This document shows, piece by piece, positions 9,286 through 18,183 of a DNA stretch of 64,000 bases. The stretch is taken from contig OZ248348.1 in NCBI GenBank assembly GCA_965234545.1, forward strand, positions 1,736,001-1,800,000, written 5' to 3'. Source of the DNA: Methylotenera sp965234545. Lineage in GTDB: Bacteria; Pseudomonadota; Gammaproteobacteria; Burkholderiales; Methylophilaceae. The notes beneath the pieces are model-generated. The model worked only from the letters and a program-made list of their open reading frames with translations. It was not told the DNA's origin and made no database searches. A program made the position numbers and the translations under genes. Numbering within the stretch: position 1 is the stretch's first letter; every line of letters begins with the position of its first letter.

Positions 9286-10074
9286 TTATCCAAATACCCT
9301 GGCCAATTCAGCGCCCGGGTCATCTTGACGCATAAAGGCCTCGCCCACCAAGAAACCTTGCACTTGGTTATCCATCATGAGCTTCACGTCGTCCGGCGTG
9401 AAGATGCCGGATTCCGTCACCACAAAGCGGTCTTCTGGCATGATTTTTAAAAGTTCTAAAGTGGTTTGCAAGCTGACTTCAAAGGTGCGTAAGTTGCGGT
9501 TATTAATGCCGATCAAGGGTGTATCCAATTGCAAGGCCAAAGCCAATTCATCGGCATCGTGCACTTCCACTAGCACCGCCATGCCCAACTCGTTTGCCAA
9601 GGCTTCTAATTTTTGCATTTGCGCCAATTCCAAGGCCGCCACAATCAGCAAAATGCAATCGGCACCCATGGCACGCGCTTCAAACACTTGGTATTCATCG
9701 ATGATGAAATCCTTGCGCAAAACCGGCAGTTTGCACGCGGCCCGCGCTTGTTTTAAGTAAGCGGCCGAGCCTTGAAAATATTGCTCGTCGGTCAACACCG
9801 ACAAACAGGCGGCGCCGGCTTTTTCGTAACTTTTAGCAATCTCGGCCGGTTTAAAATCCTCGCGTATCACGCCCTTAGATGGGCTGGCTTTTTTAATCTC
9901 GGCGATCACCGCCGCTTTATTGGCCATGACTTTTTTATGGATGCTGCCGACAAAGTCGCGCGGCTCGCCTTGCGCTTCTGCTTGGGCTTGCAATTGGTCC
10001 AAACTAACGGCCAGTTTGCTCGCGGCCACCTCGGTTTTTTTGGTGGCTAGAATTTTATTTAAAATATCGGACAT
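9286..10074 (-). CDS. trpC: Indole-3-glycerol phosphate synthase
   Basis: Fourth step of tryptophan synthesis: ring closure of carboxyphenylamino-deoxyribulose phosphate. The 262-residue TIM barrel shows AEIKKASPSKGVIREDF (phosphate/substrate site), VLRKDFIIDEYQVFEARAMGAD, GINNRNLRTFEV and VTESGIFTPDDV. It is a monofunctional enzyme, with no TrpF fusion. Order trpE-trpG-trpD-trpC on the minus strand. Confidence 0.97.
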   Translation of the reverse strand: MSDILNKILATKKTEVAASKLAVSLDQLQAQAEAQGEPRDFVGSIHKKVMANKAAVIAEIKKASPSKGVIREDFKPAEIAKSYEKAGAACLSVLTDEQYFQGSAAYLKQARAACKLPVLRKDFIIDEYQVFEARAMGADCILLIVAALELAQMQKLEALANELGMAVLVEVHDADELALALQLDTPLIGINNRNLRTFEVSLQTTLELLKIMPEDRFVVTESGIFTPDDVKLMMDNQVQGFLVGEAFMRQDDPGAELARVFG

Positions 10075-10102
10075 GGTGGTTTCTATTCATGAATTAATGG
10101 GG

Positions 10103-11119
10103 CTAGCTTACAGCATAGTGTTGCAGGGCGTTTAACTTGGCTAAGGCCAAGCCTTGGTCTATCACCTCGGCCGCCTTGCTGATGCCGGCAGCCAAACTGT
10201 CGACCAAGCCGGCCACGTAAATAGCGGCCCCGGCGTTGAGCAAGACGATGTCGCGCGCCGCGCCCAGCTCGCCGTTCAACACCGCCAATATCATGGCTTT
10301 GGATTGCTCGGCATTGTCGATTTGTATGCTGGAAAGTGTGTGCAGCGGCAAACCAAATTGCGCCGGGTTAATGGTGTATACACTGACTTGGCCATTTTTT
10401 AATTCGGCCACGTGGCTGTCGCCAGTAAAGGAAATTTCGTCCATGCCGTCGGCACCGCACACCACTAAGACGTGCTCGCTGCCTAATTGCTGCAACACAT
10501 GCGCCAATTTAACGGTCAAGGCTGGCGAAAACACGCCCATGATTTGGCGTTTAGCATTGGCCGGATTGGTCAACGGCCCTAGTAAATTAAACAGGGTGCG
10601 CACACCCAACTCACGGCGCACCGGGGCCGCATGCTTCATGGCGCTATGGTGATTGGGCGCAAACATAAAGCCTATGCCGATTTCTTCTACTGCATTGGCC
10701 ACTTGCGCGGGCGTTACATTCACGTTGACGCCCAAGGCTTCCAAGACATCGGCACTGCCGCAGCTAGACGACACCGAACGGCCGCCGTGCTTGGCCACTT
10801 TTGCGCCCGCGGCGGCGGCCACTAAGGCGCTAACCGTGGACACATTAAAGGTTTGAATGCCGTCGCCACCGGTGCCACAGGTGTCTATCAAATGCGGGCT
10901 CGCTAGTGCAGCTACCTTAGTCGACAATTCGCGCATGACGCTAGCGGCCGCGGCTATCTCGTCCACGCTTTCGCCTTTGATGCGCAGTGCCACTAAAATC
11001 GCCGCCATTTGTGCGTGCGTCAATTCGCCCGACATCACTTGCCGCATCAAGGCCTGCATCTCGGCAAAGCTCAAGTCTTGGCCGTTGATGAGTTGATTCA
11101 AAGTAGGTGCAAATGCCAT
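10103..11119 (-). CDS. trpD: Anthranilate phosphoribosyltransferase
   Basis: Transfers phosphoribose from PRPP to anthranilate. The 338-residue sequence contains the PRPP-binding glycine loop DTCGTGGDGIQTFNVST, KHGGRSVSSSCGSADVLEALGV and the substrate segment GFMFAPNHHSAMKHAAPVR. It lies 2 bases downstream of trpG and is therefore coupled. It is a separate gene and is not fused to trpG. Confidence 0.97.
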   Translation of the reverse strand: MAFAPTLNQLINGQDLSFAEMQALMRQVMSGELTHAQMAAILVALRIKGESVDEIAAAASVMRELSTKVAALASPHLIDTCGTGGDGIQTFNVSTVSALVAAAAGAKVAKHGGRSVSSSCGSADVLEALGVNVNVTPAQVANAVEEIGIGFMFAPNHHSAMKHAAPVRRELGVRTLFNLLGPLTNPANAKRQIMGVFSPALTVKLAHVLQQLGSEHVLVVCGADGMDEISFTGDSHVAELKNGQVSVYTINPAQFGLPLHTLSSIQIDNAEQSKAMILAVLNGELGAARDIVLLNAGAAIYVAGLVDSLAAGISKAAEVIDQGLALAKLNALQHYAVS

Positions 11120-11121
11120 GC

Positions 11122-11685
11122 TTAGGCTTTCAGGAAGTTCTGCAAGAGCGCGTGACCGTGCTCAGTCAATATCGATTCCGGATGGAATTGCACGCCTTCC
11201 ACGCTCAAGGTTTTATGGCGCACCCCCATGATTTCACCGTCTTCGGTCCAAGCGGTGATTTCTAGGCAATCGGGCAAGCTGGCTTTTTCTATCACTAGGG
11301 AATGGTAACGGGTAGCGGTATAAGGGTTAGGTAAACCGCTGAACACGCCAACATTGTGGTGGTAAATTAATGAAGTTTTGCCGTGCATCAATTGCTTGGC
11401 GTGCACAATTTTGCCGCCGAAGGCTTGGCCTATGCTTTGGTGGCCTAAGCAAACACCGAGCAATGGAATTTTGCCGGCAAATTCTTTGATTAAGGGCACG
11501 CTAATGCCGGCTTCATTGGGCGTGCAGGGGCCAGGTGAAACCACAATGTGGGTAGGCTTGAGCGCCGCCACCTTGGCTAAATCGATTTCATCGTTACGGT
11601 AAACCTGCACGTCTTGCCCCAACTCGCCTAAATACTGCACCAAGTTGTAGGTGAAGGAATCGTAATTATCTATCATCAGTAACAT
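11122..11685 (-). CDS. trpG: Anthranilate synthase component II (glutamine amidotransferase)
   Basis: Supplies ammonia from glutamine to TrpE. The class I amidotransferase motifs are present: SPGPCTPNEAG, the nucleophile Cys in LLGVCLGHQSIGQAFGG and the His-Glu pair in VQFHPESILTEHG. The 187-residue length is typical. In many bacteria this subunit also serves 4-aminobenzoate synthesis. No pabA-like second copy is in this window. Confidence 0.97.
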   Translation of the reverse strand: MLLMIDNYDSFTYNLVQYLGELGQDVQVYRNDEIDLAKVAALKPTHIVVSPGPCTPNEAGISVPLIKEFAGKIPLLGVCLGHQSIGQAFGGKIVHAKQLMHGKTSLIYHHNVGVFSGLPNPYTATRYHSLVIEKASLPDCLEITAWTEDGEIMGVRHKTLSVEGVQFHPESILTEHGHALLQNFLKA

Positions 11686-11740
11686 TGTTTTTCACCGTTT
11701 TCTTTCATGATGGCTTCTAAGATTAAGCGCCGACGCGCCC

Positions 11741-13219
11741 TTAATTATCCAGCCCTGCTTGCACTAACTCGGCCGCACGCAACACCGCTTTGGCTTTATT
11801 TTGTGTTTCTTCCCATTCGCTTTGTGGCACGGAGTCGGCCACGATGCCCGCCCCTGCTTGCACGTAGAGCATGTTGTTTTTAATCACACCGGTGCGTATG
11901 GCAATCGCCACGTCCATGTCGCCATTAAAGCCTAGGTAACCGACCGCGCCGGCGTAAATGCCGCGCTTGCTCGGTTCCAACTCATCGATGATTTCCATGG
12001 CCCGCACTTTAGGCGCGCCACTGACTGTGCCGGCTGGGAAAGTGGCTTTAATGACGTCTATGGCATCCATGCCATCTTTCAGTTTGCCTTCCACGTTGCT
12101 GACGATGTGCATCACGTGCGAATAGCGCTCTATCATCATGTTGTCGGTGACTTTAACGCTGCCGGTTTGTGCCACACGACCCACGTCATTGCGGCCTAAA
12201 TCCATCAATTGCACGTGTTCGGCGCGCTCTTTAGGATCAGCCAACAATTCCTCCGCCAAGGCCAAGTCTTGTTCACGGTTTTTACCACGCGGACGGGTGC
12301 CGGCAATTGGCCTAGCCGTGACCGTGCCGTTTTCCAAACGCACTAAAATTTCTGGGGACGCGCCGACCACGTGGTGATCGCCCATGTCGTAATAGAACAT
12401 ATAAGGCGACGGGTTAAGGCTGCGCAATGCGCGGTATAAGGACAAAGGCGGGGCGGTGAATTTTTGCGCCATGCGCTGCGACAAGACCACTTGCATGATG
12501 TCGCCGTCCAAGATGTATTGTTGGGCGCGTTTGACCGCGTCTTTAAAGTTGGCCTCACCAAACTCAGAGCTGGCCACCGATTTTTCGGACGGCACCGCTT
12601 GTGGTATGGCCACGGTTTTGCGCAACATCACCAGCAATTCACTGAGTCTGTCGTAGGCGTTTTGGTAGGCATTGGGATCGGCAGGATCGGCATAGACGAT
12701 GAAATACAGTTTGCCACTTAAATTGTCCACCACGGCAATCTCGGTGGATAAGGTGAGCAACACGTCCGGCACATTAATCGCGTCGTCTTTTTGCACGCCA
12801 GCCAAACGCTTTTCTATGTAGCGCACGGTTTCGTAGCCAAAGTAACCGGCCAGGCCACCAGTAAAGCGCGGCAAGCCTGCATAAGGCGGGGTTTTAAAAC
12901 GCGCTTGGTAACGTTTAACAAAATCCAAGGGATTGGTGTTGCTTTCTGACTCCACCACGCGGTCGCCTTGCCACACTTGCACGTCCATGCCGTGGGCGAC
13001 GATGCGAGTTTTTGCCGGCAAGCCTATGATGGAGTAACGACCAAAGCGCTCACCACCTTGCACCGATTCCAGCAAATACGAATAGGGTTGATTGGCCAAT
13101 TTTAAATACAGCGACAAAGGCGTGTCTAAATCGGCAAAGGTCTCTAAGACCAGAGGGATACGGTTATAGCCTTGGGCGGCCAGCTCGTTAAATTGCGTTA
13201 AATTCAGGGTACTCAACAT
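11741..13219 (-). CDS. trpE: Anthranilate synthase component I
   Basis: Converts chorismate to anthranilate with TrpG. The 492-residue sequence carries the N-terminal tryptophan feedback-site region (LLESVQGGERFGRYSIIG) and chorismate-binding domain motifs (GDIMQVVLSQRM, RPIAGTRPRG, FPAGTVSGAPKVRAMEIIDE). I chose the ATG at 13219 because AAGGA lies 5 bases upstream. A longer frame from 13270 would add 17 residues with no ribosome site and would run into the leader region. It is preceded by a tryptophan-rich leader peptide. Confidence 0.96.
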   Translation of the reverse strand: MLSTLNLTQFNELAAQGYNRIPLVLETFADLDTPLSLYLKLANQPYSYLLESVQGGERFGRYSIIGLPAKTRIVAHGMDVQVWQGDRVVESESNTNPLDFVKRYQARFKTPPYAGLPRFTGGLAGYFGYETVRYIEKRLAGVQKDDAINVPDVLLTLSTEIAVVDNLSGKLYFIVYADPADPNAYQNAYDRLSELLVMLRKTVAIPQAVPSEKSVASSEFGEANFKDAVKRAQQYILDGDIMQVVLSQRMAQKFTAPPLSLYRALRSLNPSPYMFYYDMGDHHVVGASPEILVRLENGTVTARPIAGTRPRGKNREQDLALAEELLADPKERAEHVQLMDLGRNDVGRVAQTGSVKVTDNMMIERYSHVMHIVSNVEGKLKDGMDAIDVIKATFPAGTVSGAPKVRAMEIIDELEPSKRGIYAGAVGYLGFNGDMDVAIAIRTGVIKNNMLYVQAGAGIVADSVPQSEWEETQNKAKAVLRAAELVQAGLDN

Positions 13220-13289
13220 AAATTTCCTTACTATCAATGGGTGCGGTTGATTCGGCGCCCTGCGTTTCACGCAAGGCTAGCCTTGGGCT
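13220..13289 (-). promoter_or_regulatory. trp leader RNA with overlapping hairpins
   Basis: This segment lies between the leader-peptide stop and the trpE start. On the minus strand it contains the second arm of a hairpin begun in the leader (GGGCT/AGCCC), then CAAGG-CTAG-CCTTG and TGCGT-GAA-ACGCA, plus a later GGGCGCC that could pair back with the GCCC arm instead. These alternative pairings are what a ribosome-position switch needs. There is no run of U after any hairpin, so control by a classical intrinsic terminator is not shown. Translational control or Rho-dependent attenuation are possible. Confidence 0.5.
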
Positions 13290-13340
13290 TTAAGCCCGCC
13301 ACCATCGCCAACTGTGTCGTTTGTTGTGACCGATATTCAT
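13290..13340 (-). CDS. trpL: Tryptophan-rich leader peptide of the trp operon
   Basis: A 16-codon reading frame, MNIGHNKRHSWRWWRA then TAA, starts 20 bases after the gph stop and ends 70 bases before trpE. Three of its last six residues are Trp (W11, W13, W14). It resembles the enterobacterial TrpL tail GWWRTS in position, length and Trp cluster. The stop codon sits inside the first leader hairpin. The ribosome site is weak. I infer that ribosome stalling at the Trp codons under tryptophan shortage changes the downstream RNA fold. The frame is too short for a statistical coding test. Confidence 0.65.
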   Translation of the reverse strand: MNIGHNKRHSWRWWRA

Positions 13341-13360
13341 GTGAGTCTATAAAAAATAAT

Positions 13361-14032
13361 TTAATGCAATAAAGTTAAGGCATCGCCCAGCTGCGCGATG
13401 CTGGCATCGCTTTGCAACACCAGTCCGTGATTATAGCCATAAGGCACGGTAAATACATAGCATCCGGCCGCGCGCGCCGCCGTCACGTCGCTGATGGAGT
13501 CGCCTACCATCAAGGCCTGTTCAGGCGCTAGCTGGAATTGCTCGCATACGTGCAGCAGCTGCGCCGGATCGGGTTTCTTTTTGCTTAAGCTGTCGCCCGA
13601 CACCACCACAGAAAAATAGCTATCTAGCCCACGCGCTTGCAATAAAGGCCGCGTAAAGCTGGCTGGTTTATTGGTCACGCAGGCCAAGCGGTAACCGGCT
13701 TTTTGCATGGCCTCTAAGCCCGCCACCACGCCCGGGTAGGGCTGACTGTGGCTAACGTTGCCCGCATAAAATTTAAGGAACAAAGTCTGTGCTTCGGCCA
13801 ACGCGGCCGCATCCGGCAGGTTCGCTGAGGGCCCCATTAAGCAGCGTTGAATCAGCATTTGTGCGCCTTCGCCGATATAGCCTTGTATCTGCATGGGATC
13901 CAAAGTCGGCCGTTGCATGGCCTGCAGCATTTGGTTGGCGGCGGCAGCAATTTCTGGCGCGGTGTGCAACAAAGTGCCATCTAGATCCAGCATGATGGCT
14001 TGCACGCTTATTTTTTGAGCCAGGCTAGCCAA
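13361..14032 (-). CDS. gph: Phosphoglycolate phosphatase (HAD family)
   Basis: Removes phosphate from 2-phosphoglycolate. The 223-residue HAD hydrolase shows motif I DLDGTLLHT, motif II in VVSGDSLSKKKPDP and motif III/IV GDSISDVTAARAAG. It lies between rpe and the trp leader, the standard betaproteobacterial order. Related HAD enzymes act on other small phosphates, so the exact substrate rests on gene context. Confidence 0.92.
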   Translation of the reverse strand: MASLAQKISVQAIMLDLDGTLLHTAPEIAAAANQMLQAMQRPTLDPMQIQGYIGEGAQMLIQRCLMGPSANLPDAAALAEAQTLFLKFYAGNVSHSQPYPGVVAGLEAMQKAGYRLACVTNKPASFTRPLLQARGLDSYFSVVVSGDSLSKKKPDPAQLLHVCEQFQLAPEQALMVGDSISDVTAARAAGCYVFTVPYGYNHGLVLQSDASIAQLGDALTLLH

Positions 14033-14059
14033 CGCTGTATCTAGTTAAGTTTGAATCGA

Positions 14060-14767
14060 TTAAACCGTGGCCAAGGCCGCGCGCATTTCGCCCACGATGC
14101 TGTTGTAACGATTTTTGTCGCTGTCTTTGCCTTGAGTGAATATCGCGCTGCCTGCCACAAAGGTGTCGGCACCGGCTTTAGCAATTTCTGCGATGTTTTG
14201 CGCATTGACGCCGCCGTCCACTTCCAGCCAAATTTGACGGCCGGTTTTTTCGTAGTAGGCGTCAATTTTGGCGCGCGCTAAACGCAATTTATTTAAGGTT
14301 TCTGGAATGAATTTTTGACCGCCAAAACCCGGGTTGACGCTCATTAACAAGACCATGTCGACTTTGTCCATGACGTGATCCAAATAACTCAATGAAGTGG
14401 CTGGGTTAAACACCAAACCGGATTTACAGCCCAAATCACGCACCATGGCCAAGCTGCGGTCTATGTGCTCGGACGCTTCTGGGTGAAAGGTGATGATGTT
14501 GGCGCCGGCTTTGGCAAAGTCAGGGATAATGCGATCAACCGGTTTAACCATCAAATGCACATCGATGATGCCACCCACGCGGGCAGCGGTTTCGCGTATC
14601 GCTTCGCAAACCAATGGGCCTATGGTCAAGTTAGGCACGTAGTGATTGTCCATCACATCAAAATGCACTAAATCCGTACCGGAGGTGATGACGTCATCAA
14701 TTTCTTGACCGAGTTTGGCAAAGTTTGCAGAAAGAATACTGGGGGCAATTCTAAAAGTTTTATCCAT
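14060..14767 (-). CDS. rpe: Ribulose-phosphate 3-epimerase
   Basis: Interconverts ribulose 5-phosphate and xylulose 5-phosphate in the pentose phosphate or ribulose monophosphate cycles. The 235-residue TIM barrel has APSILSANFAKLGQEI, HFDVMDNHYVPNLT, DVHLMV, MSVNPGFGGQKFI and VDGGVN, covering both metal and catalytic Asp residues. It is the first gene of rpe-gph-trp and is divergent from hemA. Confidence 0.97.
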   Translation of the reverse strand: MDKTFRIAPSILSANFAKLGQEIDDVITSGTDLVHFDVMDNHYVPNLTIGPLVCEAIRETAARVGGIIDVHLMVKPVDRIIPDFAKAGANIITFHPEASEHIDRSLAMVRDLGCKSGLVFNPATSLSYLDHVMDKVDMVLLMSVNPGFGGQKFIPETLNKLRLARAKIDAYYEKTGRQIWLEVDGGVNAQNIAEIAKAGADTFVAGSAIFTQGKDSDKNRYNSIVGEMRAALATV

Positions 14768-14893
14768 GACTAAAGTCCGTTTTAAAAAATGTGGGTTAAA
14801 TTTACTGCAACAAAGCCATTATTTTAACCCTATTTCTGCCGATTAAGATGATGCTTCTTGCTTAACATAAGCCAATCTAGCAAAATTACACCT

Positions 14894-16138
14894 ATGCAGT
14901 TATTTGTTATCGGCGTGAATCACACGACCGCCCCCATCCAAATCCGTGAAAATGTGGCGTTTAATAGCGAGCATTTGGCGGGCGCCCTGCGCGAACTGAC
15001 TGCACACCATGCGGCCGAGGCCGCCATATTGTCCACCTGCAATCGCACCGAGCTGTATTGCAGCGCGGACAACCCAGAACAACCCTTGCGCTGGCTATCC
15101 CAATACCACCAACTGGACTTAGCCGAACTGCAACCTTACATCTACACCTTACCGGACGATGCCGCCGTCAAACATGCGTTTCGCGTGGCCTCTGGCCTAG
15201 ACAGCATGGTCTTGGGCGAAGCGCAAATTTTGGGGCAATTCAAGCAATCGGTAAAAATTGCCCAAGACGCCGGCACCCTAGGCAGCTTGCTGCATAAGCT
15301 GTTTCAACGCACCTTTGAAGTGGCCAAAGAAGTGCGCACCGATACCGATTTAGGCGCCAGTTCCATCTCCATGGCCGCCGCCGCGGTGAAATTGGCGCAA
15401 CGCATTTTTGGCGACATCCGCGAACAAAAAGTCTTGTTCATAGGCGCGGGGGAAATGATAGAGCTGTGTGCCGAGCACTTTGCCACGCAAAAACCCAAAA
15501 GCATGACGGTGGCCAATCGCACCTTGGAACGCGGGGCTGCCTTGGCCGAAAAAATTGGCGGTCAGGCTATTTTTCTTAACGATTTGCCGGACTGCTTTGC
15601 CGAATTTGACATCGTCATTACCAGTACCGCCAGCCAGTTGCCCATAGTGGGCTTGGGCATGGTGGAACGGGCCATTAAAACGCGTCGCCACCGGCCTATT
15701 TTTATGGTGGATTTGGCCGTGCCGCGTGACATCGAAGCAGAAGTAGCGGACTTAGACGACGTGTTTTTATACACGGTGGACGACCTGGCGCAAGTGGTCA
15801 GCGACGGCATGATCAATCGCCAAGAAGCCGCCCAAGATGCCGAGTTAATCGTTACCGCCAGGGTAGCGCATTTCATGCAATGGCTGAAAAAACGCGATGC
15901 CGTGCCCACCATCAAAGCCCTACGCGATCAAGCCGAACACACCCGTTTGGCCGAGCTGGAAAAAGCCATGAAATTAATGCAAAAAGGCGAGTCACCAGAG
16001 AAGGTTTTAGAAGCCTTAAGCAATGCGCTTACCAATAAATTTTTGCACGCTCCCAGCCACGCACTCAACCAAACGCACGGCGAAGAACACGCCAAACTGG
16101 ATTTGGCCATCAAACAGCTCTACCAAATTAAGCCTTAA
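14894..16138 (+). CDS. hemA: Glutamyl-tRNA reductase
   Basis: First committed step of C5-pathway tetrapyrrole synthesis: reduces Glu-tRNA to glutamate semialdehyde, which HemL (54071-55351) isomerises. The 414-residue sequence has the catalytic Cys in STCNRTELYC, the GLDSMVLGEAQILGQ motif and an NADPH site (FIGAGEMIELCAEHF). I start at the ATG at 14894 (MQLFVIGVNHTTAPI, the family start) rather than an in-frame TTG at 14858. No good ribosome site precedes either. Followed closely by prfA and prmC, a widespread order. Confidence 0.96.
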   Translation: MQLFVIGVNHTTAPIQIRENVAFNSEHLAGALRELTAHHAAEAAILSTCNRTELYCSADNPEQPLRWLSQYHQLDLAELQPYIYTLPDDAAVKHAFRVASGLDSMVLGEAQILGQFKQSVKIAQDAGTLGSLLHKLFQRTFEVAKEVRTDTDLGASSISMAAAAVKLAQRIFGDIREQKVLFIGAGEMIELCAEHFATQKPKSMTVANRTLERGAALAEKIGGQAIFLNDLPDCFAEFDIVITSTASQLPIVGLGMVERAIKTRRHRPIFMVDLAVPRDIEAEVADLDDVFLYTVDDLAQVVSDGMINRQEAAQDAELIVTARVAHFMQWLKKRDAVPTIKALRDQAEHTRLAELEKAMKLMQKGESPEKVLEALSNALTNKFLHAPSHALNQTHGEEHAKLDLAIKQLYQIKP

Positions 16139-16153
16139 GAAAAGAAGCCCATT

Positions 16154-17236
16154 ATGAAACCCAGCATGATTAAAAAACTCGCCACCTTGAGCGACCGCTT
16201 GGAAGAACTGAACCGCCTGATGAGTTCAGAAGGGGCGACCAACAACATGGATAATTACCGCAAAATTACCCAAGAGCACGCCGAAATTACCCCCATCGTT
16301 GAGCAATACCGCTTGTTCGAGCAAACCGAAGCGGACATGAACGAAGCGCAAAAAATGCTCAGCGATCCGGACATGAAAGAATTTGCGCTAGAAGAAATTG
16401 AAGCAGGCAAAGCCACCCTAGAAAAAATCGAATCGGCCTTGCAAAAATTGCTTTTGCCCAAAGACCCCAACGACGACAAAAACCTCTTTTTAGAAATTCG
16501 CGCCGGTACAGGTGGCGACGAATCCGGTTTATTTTGCGGCGACTTATACCGCATGTATTCGCGTTACGCCGAACGGCAGAAATGGAAAGTGGAAATCATG
16601 TCGGCCAACGAATCCGAGGTTGGTGGCTACAAAGAAATCATCGTTAAAATCGAAGGCTACGGCGCTTACTCTAAACTGAAATTTGAATCCGGCGGCCACC
16701 GCGTGCAGCGCGTGCCGGACACCGAAACGCAAGGCCGCATTCACACCTCAGCCTGCACGGTGGCGGTGTTGCCGGAAGCCGATGAAGTATCGGATGTGGT
16801 GATTAATCCGGCCGACATCCGCATCGACACCTACCGTGCCAGCGGCGCCGGCGGCCAACACATTAACAAAACCGATTCAGCGGTGCGCATTACCCATGCG
16901 CCCACCGGCATCGTCGTGGAATGCCAAGAAGGCCGCAGCCAACATGCCAACAAGGCGCAAGCCATGCAGGTGTTGGCAGCCCGCATCAAAGCCAAGCAAG
17001 TCGACGAGCAGCAAAGCAAAATCGCCTCGGAACGTAAAAGTTTAATCGGCTCCGGCGATCGCTCTGAGCGCATCCGCACCTACAACTACCCGCAAGGCCG
17101 CATCACCGATCACCGCATCAATTTAACCTTGTACAAAATCGACGCCATTACCGAAGGTGACATGGATGAACTCATCGGCGCCTTGTCGGCCGAGCACCAA
17201 GCCGACTTGCTGGCTAGCCTAGGTGAAGACAATTAA
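16154..17236 (+). CDS. prfA: Peptide chain release factor 1
   Basis: Recognises UAA and UAG stop codons and triggers peptide release. The 360-residue protein has the catalytic GGQ loop in RASGAGGQHINKTDSAVR, where the Gln is methylated by PrmC, its downstream neighbour. The C-terminal segment SGDRSERIRTYNYPQGR is characteristic of RF1. The length is normal. Confidence 0.98.
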   Translation: MKPSMIKKLATLSDRLEELNRLMSSEGATNNMDNYRKITQEHAEITPIVEQYRLFEQTEADMNEAQKMLSDPDMKEFALEEIEAGKATLEKIESALQKLLLPKDPNDDKNLFLEIRAGTGGDESGLFCGDLYRMYSRYAERQKWKVEIMSANESEVGGYKEIIVKIEGYGAYSKLKFESGGHRVQRVPDTETQGRIHTSACTVAVLPEADEVSDVVINPADIRIDTYRASGAGGQHINKTDSAVRITHAPTGIVVECQEGRSQHANKAQAMQVLAARIKAKQVDEQQSKIASERKSLIGSGDRSERIRTYNYPQGRITDHRINLTLYKIDAITEGDMDELIGALSAEHQADLLASLGEDN

Positions 17237-17238
17237 GT

Positions 17239-18114
17239 TTGAGCCACGCCTGCAGCAGCATTGAGCAAGCCTTACAAAGGGCGGCAGCCAAACTAAACAG
17301 CGCGGATGGCGCCATGGAAGCGCGGCTGCTATTGCAACAGGTATTGGGCGTGAACCGCGCTTGGCTCATAGCCCACGCAAACGATGCCCTGCAGACCAAT
17401 AGGGACGCGGAGTTTCAGGCACTCGTAACACGCCGTTTAGCCGGCGAACCGATCGCTTACCTGATACAACAGCGCGAATTTTACGGTTTAACGCTGCGCG
17501 TCAGCCCCGCCACGCTCATCCCTAGAGCGGACAGTGAAACCTTGGTCGATGCCGCTTTAGAAAAAATACCCCATCCCAGTACTACAGCTATCACGGTGCT
17601 GGATTTAGGCACCGGCAGTGGCGCCATTGCCTTGGCCATTGCGCACAATCGGCCGCAGGCCAACGTGCTGGCGGTGGATGCCTCAGACGCCGCATTGGCC
17701 GTGGCGCAAGACAATGCCAGCCAGTTAAAGCTTAGTAACATGCAGTTTGCCTTAAGCGATTGGTACGCCAACTTGGCCGAGCAGCGCTTTGATCTGATCA
17801 TCAGCAACCCGCCTTACATCGCAGAAAACGACAGTCACTTAAGCCAAGGTGACTTGCGTTTTGAACCCCTAAGCGCGCTCACCTCGGGCCAAGACGGCTT
17901 GGACGACATCCGGCAAATTACAGAGCAGAGCTTAATCCACCTTATGCCGCAAGGCTGGCTGATGCTAGAACACGGCTACGATCAGGGCCCCGCGGTGAGG
18001 GAGTTAATGGCGCAAGCTGGCTTGGTAGAGATAGCAACAAGACAGGATTTGGGCGGCAACGACCGTGTCACGCTGGGGAAAAACCCCCTGATAGTCAGTC
18101 AGCACTGGGCTTAA
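17239..18114 (+). CDS. prmC: Release factor glutamine methyltransferase (TTG start)
   Basis: Methylates the GGQ glutamine of release factors. The 291-residue protein has an N-terminal helical domain, the SAM site VLDLGTGSGAIALAIA and the catalytic NPPY in LIISNPPYIAEND. It starts with TTG two bases after the prfA stop. The only purine-rich site is AGGTGA inside the prfA end, so translation is probably coupled to prfA. Confidence 0.95.
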   Translation: MSHACSSIEQALQRAAAKLNSADGAMEARLLLQQVLGVNRAWLIAHANDALQTNRDAEFQALVTRRLAGEPIAYLIQQREFYGLTLRVSPATLIPRADSETLVDAALEKIPHPSTTAITVLDLGTGSGAIALAIAHNRPQANVLAVDASDAALAVAQDNASQLKLSNMQFALSDWYANLAEQRFDLIISNPPYIAENDSHLSQGDLRFEPLSALTSGQDGLDDIRQITEQSLIHLMPQGWLMLEHGYDQGPAVRELMAQAGLVEIATRQDLGGNDRVTLGKNPLIVSQHWA

Positions 18115-18171
18115 CAAAGCATGCGGCTAGGCCCCCAAACAATGGGAAGAAAAAAACTTTAGCAGCCATAG

Positions 18172-18177
18172 TATAAT
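18172..18177 (+). promoter_or_regulatory. -10 box (TATAAT) just before metX
   Basis: A perfect TATAAT ends seven bases before the metX ATG, so transcription would begin at or next to the start codon. There is no ribosome binding site between them and no good -35 box. This is the layout of a leaderless mRNA. Confidence 0.5.
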
Positions 18178-18183
18178 CACGCC

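Noticed and set aside
13220..13289. Classical intrinsic-terminator attenuator in the trp leader
   Set aside because: The hairpins are real, but no U-run follows any of them. I kept the leader peptide but not this mechanism.
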